A DNA stretch of 64,000 nt. It comes from Hemicordylus capensis (Eukaryota > Chordata > Lepidosauria > Squamata > Cordylidae). The stretch is taken from contig NC_069662.1 in the NCBI RefSeq assembly GCF_027244095.1, positions 142,432,294-142,496,293 on the forward strand. Reading direction: 5' to 3'. The notes beneath the pieces were generated by a model. It was not told where the DNA came from, searched no databases, and saw only the letters and a list, made by a program, of their open reading frames with translations. The position numbers were made by a program, and so were the translations under genes. This document shows, one piece after another, positions 20,042 through 29,929 of this stretch; position 1 is the first letter of the stretch, and each line of letters starts with the position of its first letter.

Positions 20042-21067
20042 CAGGAGTGTAACAAGGCTGGAGTGGGCCCAGAGACAAAATTTTAAAATGGGCCCCTCAC
20101 TAATACACACACACACACACTTCACAATATATAGTGCACTCACACTCACATCCCCATTATAAATATGGTGGATATTTATATAGTTATATTTATAACTATA
20201 TCATTATAAATATAAATATAACTATATTTATACAGTTATATAGTTAATTATATAGAAGAATAGGTCATTAATTCACATGGGGTTATGAAATCTCATGACT
20301 CCTCTCTGTCCCTTACAGATACATTTATACACATGCTACATGGAAGATGCTGAAAGGCATCATCTCACACTGCGCAGGAGATGGCAATGGTAAACCCCTC
20401 CTGTATTCTACCTAAGACAACCACAGGGCTCTGTGATTGCCAGGAGTCGACATAGACTCAACGGCACACTTTACCTTTACATGTCCAGAACTGAGAGAGA
20501 GTACTTAATACTCAGGAGATGGGATGCATGGTAATAACTTCCCGCACAAGTTGAAATTGGGGCAGGGGGAGAGGAGTTTAGGGGACATTGTGAGATAATA
20601 TCAGGGAGGAAACATCTCCTTTCGCAGGAGCTACCCCCACAGACTTCCAACACTGGCCCCCAGACTTTCAGACACAGACTTTCAACACTGCCCCCCTTCC
20701 CTTCCCTTCCCTTCTGGCTGCGGCACACCCACTATCCAGCCAAGGCTGCATTCGGAGGGAGGGGAGGGGGACTGTCCTCACGGAAGGCTTCTTGCCAGCT
20801 TCTCTAGAAAACTCCACTCCCTCGCTTTAACCCCATCCCTCCCACCCTTGCCATGGGGAAGAGCGCTCCCGGCTCAGAGTTGCTTCTGCAGACAAGGACT
20901 TTGCTGCATGCATGCCGCCTTTGCTCCGAACTTGGGGTTGGCTTTTCCATGTCACCAAAGCTCTGCAGGTGTTGGGGAGTCATGGGACTTGCCTCGGGGG
21001 GGGGGTCTCGAGGCGTGGGGGCCCCCAGGCATCCGCCTCCCCTTGCCTAATGGTAGTTACGCCCCTG
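20042..21067. mobile_element. hAT-type element, long form, with good target duplication
   Basis: The ends are CAGGAGTGTAACAAGGCTGG and ...GTAGTTACGCCCCTG. The flanks are CATCAATC (20034-20041) and CGTCAATC (21068-21075), 7 of 8 matching. It is the reverse-orientation relative of 14571-14892: both share 'caaaattttaaaatgggccc' (or its complement) and the CCTAATGGTAGTTACGCC end. It is three times longer, partly through a CA tract, a TATA-rich tract (20165-20245) and an inserted SINE tail (20330-20483). No transposase frame is visible. Confidence 0.82.
20330..20483 (+). mobile_element. RTE-tailed SINE 3' part, nested in the hAT element
   Basis: The words 'gatgctgaaaggcatcatc', 'ggagatggcaatggtaaac', 'tattctacctaagacaacc' and 'gccaggagtcgac' end in 'ggcacactttacctttac'. 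They match 24590-24745 closely. The tRNA-like head is absent here. Confidence 0.75.
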
Positions 21068-21130
21068 CGTCAATCTTTTATTAATAAAGAAACTGGAGGC
21101 CAGCTACTACCTTGCTTTCGCCACCCGACC

Positions 21131-21329
21131 TACTGTGCAACTTTCCACCTGCCTTATAACAAAACATGAGTGCACAGTTGTGGATGACTGCTCTTGCACA
21201 AGTCACAAGAATTGGCTGTTCCAATGGCTGTCCATCACATGACTGCCTTTGCACAATAATTGCGCAAGAGCACTCTTGCACAACTGCATCCACATTCCAT
21301 TAAAAGGCAGGTAGAATGTTGTGCCAGTA
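21131..21329. mobile_element. Fold-back element, possibly Tc1/mariner-like
   Basis: The ends are TACTGTGCAACTTTCCACC and ...GGTAGAATGTTGTGCCAGTA, complementary with few mismatches. Inner arms repeat 'ctcttgcacaa' in both orientations. The flanking TA on each side would suit a TA target duplication, but this is weak evidence. Confidence 0.5.
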
Positions 21330-21867
21330 AAGGCAAAGCATCTCTTTGAAATAGAGAAACAAGTTGCCTCTACCATGTGTGGGTACCTACCCAAGGGAAC
21401 AGACTTAGTGCATGACACTGAGAGACTAACATGACCAATGACTGTCAGACATCAGGGAAATGGCTTTTCCATACATTCGTTGCCCATAGCTACAGTAAAG
21501 ATGTGCTTCCCACACACAAGAGGAGATTTCCTCTTTGATGAAAGTGGCATCCCAAAGGTGAGCAAGTGGGAGAGAACACAGTTTATGGAGAAAAGAGGCA
21601 AAATATATTCTGAAAAAAATAATATAGGCGTGAACAGGTTGCTAGAGAATACATGCATTTCCAAAATTGGCTGGTTGGCTACAGCTGTTGCTTCTTTTCT
21701 AATATGAGATTCCCAAGGGAAAAAATTTCCAGTGTTCTTAACCATCTTCATAGCAAAGATACAAAACTAGGAAGCAAAGGCACACATTAAAACAAACAAT
21801 GATTAATTGCTTTACAGATAGTTATTTCTTATAGTTGCAGGGGTCCAGAGTTTGAAAAGGTGCTTGC
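21330..21867. other. Intergenic sequence, nothing recognised
   Basis: No gene or clear repeat. Overlapping small open frames on both strands have no recognisable domain. Confidence 0.5.
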
Positions 21868-21874
21868 TCAAGGA

Positions 21875-22165
21875 TAGGGATATGCACGAACTACGGTTCA
21901 CACTGCGGTTCAAGCACATTTTGGAGCCTGGGAGCTTTAAGGAAGAGGAGAGCAGGTCCTTTACTGCTCTCCACCGCCCCATACAGCTTCCCGCTGGGGC
22001 AGTGTGTGTCCCTAGAAGCCCTGTGTGGTGTCAGCATTCACATGGCATCCACATAGGACACTGCATGGGCCTTATAGAGATGCGCTCTGCCCCAGCAGGA
22101 AGCTGCATGCAGCGGCAGAGAGCAGATCTGCTCTCCTCTATCTTAAAGCTCATGCACATCCCTAA
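21875..22165. mobile_element. MITE with 7-bp target duplication, copy C
   Basis: The left end is TAGGGATATGCACGAAC and the right end is CATGCACATCCCTAA. The flanks are an exact 7-bp duplication TCAAGGA (21868-21874 and 22166-22172). It has the same end structure as copies at 4363 and 12163. It is non-coding, although a 114-residue frame happens to span it. Confidence 0.78.
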
Positions 22166-22172
22166 TCAAGGA

Positions 22173-23980
22173 AGCCACCCTGTCACATTCATGTGAGCCC
22201 ACCCACTGAAGGCAGCACACTCATTGGACAAATGAGATGCTTGTGCTAGAAGCTGATCCTGGAAAAATAACAAAGAAGCTAGTTCCATAGTGCAGTTGAT
22301 GGCAGGTGCTTTTTGGTGTCTGTCCACTTCCACCCGTCCAGCACTGCTTCCACTGCCTTACCCATCCATACCACTTCCAATACACCATGGCTCATATCCT
22401 CACATCTCACAAGGTTCCTGTGCATTTCTGCCTTCAGTTCCACATCCACACATCCCACAGATCTAGTACAGGACTTAGGGTCCCCACCCTTAGGGTCCCC
22501 AGACATTGTTGGACTAGAACGTCCATCTTCCCTAGCCAAAGGCCATTGGAAACACCTGATCTAGTAGAAGCCCACATCTCTTCTAGAATTAGGTCTACTC
22601 ATTGTCCATGAATCAAATTTCACAATACATGAACTCTGCTTTGCTCGTGAAATTTCTATCAAATATTTTTTATGATGCACAGGATTTCATCGATAAAGAA
22701 ATACCAAATTATTGTGGGCCTTCAGATTTGTCTTGTGCTTTTCTGCCTCTTATCATTGATAAATGATTCTCAGAGACTTACCTTTGGCTGCTTTATTTCT
22801 CCATTTTTCTTACTTTTATGATGCACACACAGGCTGGTGTGATAATACTTGTCAAAGTCGGCCATCTTCCAGGTCTGTTTCATTGGTATTTACATGTTTC
22901 CTAAGCCTATCTTGCTTTCTTCTTTGTTCCTTCTTGGTGCTTCTGTTTCGTGGCTGCACGCTCTCTCACAAGGGAGAGTGTGAGATACCCTTTAGCTGTA
23001 ATTATTTGGGCCAAATGGGGAAAGGGGAGGCTAAAGAAGAGTATGCAGTGTTGCCCTGTAGAAATAGCACTCTTGATTGTCCCAAGATATGATTATCTGC
23101 ATATTTTAATTTCCCTGATTGCTTTCAAAGAGCTCTCTTAGATCCTACAGAATCTGCACTCTGGGATTTGTTTCTGGTGCCTGCTAGCCATTAATCATAG
23201 CTGGACAATTCCTATTCAGAGCCAGGCTCTTCTGGGCCATGCTCTATGTCCAGTGGGATAGTACTGGTCACACTGCCTAATTTTACCCACTGCAACATCA
23301 TGAATAAAAGAGCAAACAGTTATTGTGGCAGGACTGAATAATACCCCCACCCCCGCTTCTCATCTGGAGAGCTTATTTTGAGGCCTGTTGCTTAAACGAA
23401 ACACGAATTTCGTATAAAACGCCTTTGTCATTGTATGCCTTAGGATGCTGGTGTTTAATGATAGTTTCAATGTCAGTCATGAAATGGAGGTGCAGTTATC
23501 TAAATATGTTTGGTGAGTGGCTGTTGGGTACACAAACAGTTTGGGATTCCATACATTGTGTTGAGATGTTAGACTGCCCCTGCTCTGACCTACAATTGCA
23601 GTTTATGTGTGCTTGAAGAAAAGTCTAATATGTGCACAAGGCAGTTGGAAGCAAATGATTCAGCACAGTGGGTCATTAATAAATGAATGCAAAAAGTCAA
23701 CAATCCCTCTGAAAATAGGTTCTCTCAGGAATTTTGGAGGCAGAGTAGAGAATGTGGGTTGGGATGTCCCCATGTGGCTTTTAAGCAAACAAGTAAAATT
23801 CTTCTGGCAGATCAGGAAAGTATTTAAAGGTGCTTTGTTTTATTTCTGAGAAGGAATCAATGGCTTCACTCCATGGGAAAATAACATCAAGGCCCTTGTA
23901 TATCAGCAACCATGCTGTTGATATCCGTTATATATTTTGAATAATTTGTTTGTTTGTGTGAAATAAAATCATACTTCCTG
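22173..23980. other. Intergenic sequence, nothing certain
   Basis: A degraded hAT-MITE-like scrap appears near 22480-22560 ('gttggactagaacgtcc'). No gene is supported. Open frames at 22763-23141 overlap in different frames without a domain. Confidence 0.45.
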
Positions 23981-24190
23981 ATTACCTACAGATACCAAAT
24001 TTTGCACACCCAATCCTGCCACTTAAGTTAGCTGAATGCACTACTTTTTACACTGGAATATGCTGGGGTGGGGATAATTTTCTGGTAGTTTATTGAAGAA
24101 ATTACCTACAGAAACCAAATTTTGCATGAACACTCCTGCCATCTAAAGTTGCTGAACGCACCACCTTTTGCACTGGAATATGCTTGGGGA
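23981..24190 (+). repeat. Tandem duplication, 120-bp unit
   Basis: Two units start at 23981 and 24101, each with 'attacctacaga.accaaa', 'actcctgcca' (or its variant), 'ttgctgaa' and 'cactggaatatgct'. The second unit is slightly shorter. Confidence 0.75.
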
Positions 24191-24486
24191 CACGTTTAAA
24201 TGGCATATTAAATGAATTAATAACCATATTTTAACTGTTATTGTTCTCAGCAGATTTTTAACATTCAGTAATCATATCAATAATGCCAAAACAACATAAT
24301 GCCCAAGAAATACAGATCTTTCTCCGATTCACATTTTCTATGATTTGATGGTAAAATGCTGACCACAGCATGTAAACAGAGAGGCTTTTCAAAGCATTCC
24401 AGCTGCAGAGGAGGCAAAAGCTGGGAGAGACCTTTCCTCAAATCAGAGTTAAGCCATATGGGCATAGCAATCATCTGCTCAAGCCA

Positions 24487-24745
24487 CCTAATGGTGCAGT
24501 GAGGAAATGACTTTATTAGCAAGCAAAAGGATGCCGGTACGAATCCCCGCTGGTATGTTTCCCAGACTATGGGAAACACCTGTATCGGGCAGCAGCAATA
24601 TAGGGAACATGCTGAAAAGCATCATTTCATATTGCATGGGAGATGGCAATGGTAAACTCCTCCTGTATTCTACCAAAGACAACCACAGAGCTCTGTGGTT
24701 ACCAGGAGTCGACACCGACTCGATGGCACACTTTACCTTTACCAT
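24487..24745 (+). mobile_element. tRNA-headed, RTE-tailed SINE, near full length
   Basis: The head 'atggtgcagtgaggaaatg' and 'ttagcaagcaaaaggatg', with B-box-like 'ggtacgaatcccc' (about 24537), is followed by 'gtttcccagactatggg'. The tail 'ccaggagtcgacaccgactc' and 'gatggcacactttacc' has the palindromic GTCGAC-type end common to RTE-mobilised SINEs. It is a distinct family from the Sauria SINEs in this window. Confidence 0.8.
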
Positions 24746-25199
24746 TATCATCTGTTCACCCAATGGGAAGTTGAGACACCCTGAGGATGCCAGAATCCTC
24801 AGCATCTCTCATGTTTGGGAAGATCAAGAGGTTTTAGTATGACACCTCAATGTAGGGCCATGGCAAGGAGCTCATTTCCCAATTTTTCATTTCCCATTTT
24901 CTCACTTTTCAAGAGTCTTCTTAGTGGATCCAGAAGTGTGAGAGCCTGCAGGAGTGTGGTGTGTGGTGAACGTGGTCTGGCCACTTCGACTTCATGGAGA
25001 TCTCAAAGCTTGGGAGGGGTAAATGCCACTGGGGCTTCCCATGATGCTCTTTCTCTCTCCACAGCTTTAGGCAAGCCATACCTTCTCAGCCTTAGCAATC
25101 CCTTTGCAATATTGAAAGAATAACACTTATCTTTTAGGGTGATTAAGGATTATAACAAGCTAATACATGTGAAGCACTGAGTACTTGAAAGCCCTATAC

Positions 25200-25338
25200 C
25201 AGGAGGACCGCACAACTCTGACCTGCCATCTGTTTTTGGACTACAGCTCCCCTCATCCCTAGCCACAATGGCCAACTGTCAGGGATGATGGGACGTGTAG
25301 CCCAACGTCTGCAGGAGGGCCAAAGTTGTGCAACCCTG
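25200..25338. mobile_element. hAT-type MITE
   Basis: The ends are CAGGAGGACCGCACAACTC and ...AAGTTGTGCAACCCTG. The flanks are CCCTATAC (25192-25199) and CCTTTTAC (25339-25346), 6 of 8 matching. The inner arms contain 'ggactacagctcccctcatc' and its near complement. Confidence 0.7.
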
Positions 25339-25346
25339 CCTTTTAC

Positions 25347-26968
25347 AAATGCTGTTAATATTTACTCTTCCCTAGTGGTCTCATACACTCTTGTTCTAAA
25401 AACAGAAAAACTTGTAGTGTTCAAGTGTGAATTATAAGAGCAGGCAGACACATTCCATTTATCAACATATCTGGCCTGTTCACATGTAAGATGGAAGTGG
25501 GGAGTCTATTTGTAAATTAATAGGAGTGTTCCTCTGCTTACCTTGCTTGCTTCACTCATTTGCTTTAAGCAATTTTTCCTAGTCTAGCACACTTCTGACA
25601 TCACTTCCCCCAGAAGTTGCTGAGAGGAAACTGCTCAAAGCAACAGAGTGCAAGGCTGGGGGGAGGTGGGTTTCCTTCCCTCCCTTTTGCACTTATTTTT
25701 GTATAAATAGATGCCCCCCTGCTACTTAATATGCGAATGGGGCACGTATGTAGATGGTCGGCTCCATTATGTCTGGTTTGGTTGATTTAAAATTGTAATA
25801 GAATGCACATTTCCATGGACATCCTGTAGTTAGGATTATTAACTACAGAAGACAGAATGGCATGCCAACACATGGTACTCCTCTTGTCTGGCTAGCCTAT
25901 AATAGAAAATATATTATAATTACATAATAATAGTAATATCATAATATTAGCCTGTGTTTGAAAATTCAGTCTGCTGGAGTAAATAAATTTGGCACAGAAA
26001 AACTCTGGTGCACTTTTCAATCCAACAGACATTACTGCTAGTTTTTCTCTTTATTCACAATTACTTGTGTCCCCCCCCACCCCCCCAAAAAATTCATAAT
26101 CATTTCACCAGAATTCTAAGTTCATTAATTAATGTGGTTTAATTCTTTTCCTAGAGGACCAAAATGTTTTCCACACTTGCCCATTCTTGTCCACTTTTGC
26201 CACATTTTCATTAGAAAGTTCCTCATCAGGAACTATGCCTAAAGCCATTCTGGGAGATAGTATTTACTATCTGATGGGTTATATGTCTAACTGATCTGCT
26301 GTTTTACTGACCGCCATTTTCATGTTGCTGAGGATTTTGTTGCAGTGAATATTGCTTGAAATTGTTTGCTGTAAGCCGCCTTGGTGGGCCAGAAATATTT
26401 TCAATAAATAATAATAATAACACTATTGTACCTCATTGTTTCTGTCAGATCAAGCCATGAGCTTTGGAAGCTTGTGTTTCTTTCAATCATGTTTGGCTGG
26501 CTGAGAAAGAATGCAACCATTCTTCTCTCAAGTAGCTTGCTGACTGTAAAAAAAACCCAAAAAAAACACCCACCTTCCAATCTTTCTGGGCTGCTGTGGA
26601 GAGACGCATATAACTTTTTCCACGTACGGTAGGTACGTCTACACTCTTTCGTAGTCCCTACAGTTTTGTGCTGTACAGAGCTTCGTTGAACTCAGATTAG
26701 CAAGGTACCTCATAAAGCAATGATGTGGAAGAACTACTGTTTTCCTGCCATTTGGTGTTGATCAGCTTTTTTTGTGCCCAGGGGACAACATTAATCTGAG
26801 ACTTAGGCCCATGAATGACAGGCTGCCTATGGTTGCAGACAAAAGATAAGGTGGTTATCTCCTTGTGTATGATGTCTAAATCACAATTGGTTATTGTTAG
26901 CTGCCTCGGACATCTTAAGGAACAGAAAGGTGGGATATAATAATCTTAAAGATTTTTTTTTTTTTAAA
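25347..26968. other. Intergenic sequence with two LINE-type tails
   Basis: Tail-like sequences of L2/CR1 type occur at about 26330-26425 ('taagccgccttggtgggcc' plus AATAAT) and 26880-26945 ('agctgcctcggacatc', 'ggtgggatataataat'). A C-rich run lies near 26070. No gene. Confidence 0.5.
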
Positions 26969-27160
26969 GCAGATGCAACTGTAACTCAGTAGCATCACAT
27001 TCTTCCTATACAGAAAGTCCCAGGTTCAATCCCTGGAATCTTCAGCTAGTACTGGGAAACCCTTTTTGGAAATGCTGGAGAGCTGCTGCCAGTCAATGTA
27101 GGCAATACTGATCTAGATAGAGCAACGGTCTGGCTCCGTATTTAGCAGTTCCATGCGTTC
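26969..27160 (+). mobile_element. Sauria SINE
   Basis: A-box-like 'tgtaactcagtagcatc', B-box 'ggttcaatcc' (about 27023) and body 'ctggagagctgctgcc' are followed by tail 'gatctagatagagcaacgg'. It is moderately diverged. Confidence 0.75.
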
Positions 27161-27966
27161 AAAATAAAATAACAACAACTGGAAATTTCAGAGTGCAGAA
27201 TGATTCATGCTGCTGAGCCATCAGAAGTGGGTAATTTATTTCAGCAGAGAATCAAAGGAGACCCATCAGAGTAATCGTTGTTTCTATTTTCAAATATAAA
27301 GTTCCTGTCAAGGCGTTTTGAATGAACAAACTCCTTGTAAGGCACAAGGCACAAAGAGATTTACAAAGACAAGCAAAGATGCTCTTACCAGGTGGTCCTC
27401 ATTCCATCTTCTTGCTCTTCTTTTCTCTGGCTGCTTTCCCCCACAAGCTATTGCCATGCTACGCAAACTCAAATCGCATGGTCAGCTATTTTGAAGCTCA
27501 AGGTCAGCCCGAAGAAGATTGGAGGTGGCAGTAATATGGCCGCACTTTCTCTTCAGACCTTCCAATAGTGGATAACCTTGTGAGCTTGACAGTCCTTGTG
27601 GATTGTGCAAGCAGTGTTTTTTGCTCGTTTACTTCAGCTCCTCAGTCTCCTGAATGAAAGGTTGTGCTTATAAAGCAAACAAAAAAAAAGTCATTCTTGT
27701 TTTTATAACTGTGTCTTTCAGGTCACTTGAAAAAAATAAAGAAAAACTGACTAAGTTCTTTGGCAGGATTGCCCCCTACTGGGCCAAAGTGATTATGGAT
27801 AGGGAAATTGCACACTTGAGGGATGCTTCTTTCTTTGGGATGTTGAATATTTGGGCTTAGATATCAACATTCTTAATCACATCTGTTATGGCCTAGAACA
27901 TCGCTTGATTTCTGTACTTTCAGTTATGGTATATTTGATGACTAGCGGCTGAATGTGTGTATTGAT
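27161..27966. other. Intergenic sequence, nothing recognised
   Basis: No gene. The 70- and 68-residue open frames here are outside the LINE that follows, because that LINE's target duplication begins at 27967. Confidence 0.5.
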
Positions 27967-27978
27967 GCTACTGAAAAG

Positions 27979-28756
27979 TGAGAGTTGGGATTTCTTAAAA
28001 TGAAGACTAAGATTTGGAAATGCACATTTGTGTATTGGTTTAAACTTCACTTTTCCTCAGCTGGCCTAGCTCCACTGATATTAATTGATAATTTTGAGTC
28101 AAGTTGGAAAAAAGCACTGGAGCTTAAGCTGCCCTATATTGGGTTTTCAAGCAAGGTTTTATTGTCAGTGGGCTATCAAAAAGCCAGGAGAATATTGGTG
28201 CAACATTTGATAGATTTAGATCTCCAAGAGGATATAGCCAGCTTACCAAGAGATGTTTTTCTTAGCAGTGGTTCTCCTCTGCTGAGACCTGCAAATTATC
28301 TATATTCCATCACGGTTCCCAAGCTAAGAAGAGCCTTGACATTAGTTAGATTTAATATTTTACCCACAGCTGTTCTTGAAGGCAAATTCAAGAAGGTTCT
28401 TTATGGGGCCAGGGTTTGCCCATGTGGAGCTGGGGTTGTTGAATCTTCTACTCATGTTTTATTGTACTGTCCATATTATAGAGATGCTCAGGCTCGATTA
28501 ATTTTACCATTGCTGTCAAAATATCCAGGGCACTCGGATGCTTTCTATTCGCAAATTTTATTGTCTGATAATAATGATGCCATTTCTTTGAATGTTGGAA
28601 AATATTGTTTTGCTGTCTGCAAGCTACGGCCTGAGTTAGCTGGATTATCGTTATTTTAAGCGTCCGTAAAGCCTTGGATTAGTTGTTTGACATCTACTGC
28701 TGTTAATATTGTCTGGTCATTGACTGTATTTTTATCTAAACTAAACTAAACTAAAA
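27979..28756 (+). mobile_element. 5'-truncated LINE with intact C-terminal frame and 12-bp target duplication
   Basis: The element is bounded by an exact duplication GCTACTGAAAAG (27967-27978 and 28757-28768). An uninterrupted frame runs from 27985 to 28659, followed by a short 3' UTR and a tail of (CTAAA)-type repeats. This is classic target-primed insertion of a 5'-truncated LINE. The open frame and exact duplication suggest it is young compared with the L2 and Bov-B copies. The clade is not certain: the protein lacks L2, CR1 and Bov-B C-terminal motifs. Confidence 0.82.
27985..28659 (+). CDS. C-terminal part of a LINE ORF2-type protein (224 codons)
   Basis: The frame encodes only the region downstream of a reverse transcriptase; no catalytic YADD box is included. 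Near residues 140-165 it has a Cys/His cluster, 'CPCGAG' then 'HVLLYCPYY'. That arrangement resembles the zinc-binding C-terminal domain of several non-LTR retrotransposon clades. An upstream motif 'RFNILPTAVLEGKF' precedes it. It starts inside the truncated element, so the ATG is incidental and the product is unlikely to be made as a functional protein. R4/Dong-like or another reptile LINE clade is possible; I cannot choose. Confidence 0.6.
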   Translation: MGFLKMKTKIWKCTFVYWFKLHFSSAGLAPLILIDNFESSWKKALELKLPYIGFSSKVLLSVGYQKARRILVQHLIDLDLQEDIASLPRDVFLSSGSPLLRPANYLYSITVPKLRRALTLVRFNILPTAVLEGKFKKVLYGARVCPCGAGVVESSTHVLLYCPYYRDAQARLILPLLSKYPGHSDAFYSQILLSDNNDAISLNVGKYCFAVCKLRPELAGLSLF

Positions 28757-28768
28757 GCTACTGAAAAG

Positions 28769-29640
28769 CATGTGATTGAAGGCAGTGCTGGGTCAAAGGC
28801 CATCCTTCATTTTTTCCTAAGAAATTGTCTTCAGTGAAACTAGAGGACATTTGTCACTTTTGAGGGCAGAACCCAGGAAAGTGTCAAAACAGTTTCAGGA
28901 TTGGGGGAACAAGTGGATTACAGTGGCAACAGGGCAGTTCCCCTCCCCCTCCCCCTTTTTAACTGAAAAATCCCACTGTGTCTTTGTGGGTGGCAGTGGC
29001 AGCAATGTTTCCAGTGCTGCATCTCTTCCCAGTAGATGCTGGCTGCCATTTTCTTTCCCAGAAAGTACTAGGAAATGACACTTTCCCAGAGCATTCTGTG
29101 GGGAGGGGGATGACAGCCAGCAGCAGCCACTAAGGAAGAGGACTAGCACTTGAAATGCTGTAACTGCCACTGTCCACAGAGACACTAGCATTGTTCATTT
29201 AAAAAGGGGGGGAGTCACCCTCCCACTGTTAAGCTGCTCCCCAACTCCAAAACAGCCACTTTTGTGGGGCCCCCAGGAAAGTAAGCAGCTTGCTTACTTT
29301 TCACTTCTAAAAGGCCTGCAGCTGAACGAACTTTGCCCAAAAGGGATGGGGATGAAAATATTTGGTCCTACCCCAGTTAGAGTTAATGTGAGGAGATTTT
29401 AAAGTTCTGTCTGTGATGTTTCTCTTTGATGGCCTATTAACTCATACAAGCCATCACTTGATGTTGCAGTCACCCACTGATGATCATGCATGTGTGTACC
29501 GGAAGGGTGCACATGTGTTTTCCTTCAAAGGACATGTGATATTTTAGTGGGGCTGAATCTCCTGGGGAGCAGTTCCATAGATTAGAAACCACCACAAAAA
29601 AAGTCCTGCTCTGACCCCGTAGTTGATTTTTCTATCAGTT
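28769..29640. other. Intergenic sequence, nothing recognised
   Basis: No gene. The overlapping 98-residue minus-strand and 75-residue plus-strand open frames at 28851-29191 show no domain or splice context. Confidence 0.5.
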
Positions 29641-29643
29641 TGA

Positions 29644-29926
29644 GAGTTCATCCACACAGTCAAAAACTGTGTTCTACCCAGGTTTGGGAGCTGTGTGTGC
29701 TCCCAATTTTCAGTTGTGCGGAAGCAAGCTAGGAGGAAAACCTGGGTAGGAGTGATCGTGTGGAAGCAAGGTAGGAAGAAAACCTGAGTAGATTTTCCTC
29801 CTACCTTGTTTCCACACAATCACTTCTACCCAGGTTTTCCTCCTGCTTCCACACAACTGAAAATTGGGAGCACACACAGCTCCCAAACCTGGGTAGAACA
29901 CAGTTTTTGATTGTGTGAATGACCTC
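29644..29926. mobile_element. Fold-back MITE, PIF/Harbinger-like
   Basis: This is a long palindrome. The left end GAGTTCATCCACACAGTC pairs with the right end, whose complement reads GAGGTCATTCACACAATC. The arms continue through 'aaaactgtgttctacccagg' and 'ttgggagctgtgtgtgctcc' to nearly the centre. A 3-bp duplication TGA flanks it (29641-29643, 29927-29929). Three-base duplications are typical of PIF/Harbinger, though TGA is not the usual TWA. Confidence 0.7.
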
Positions 29927-29929
29927 TGA

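Noticed and set aside
19719-20162. 147-codon plus-strand frame
   Set aside because: It crosses the boundary of the hAT element at 20042 and a CA tract; no domain is recognised.
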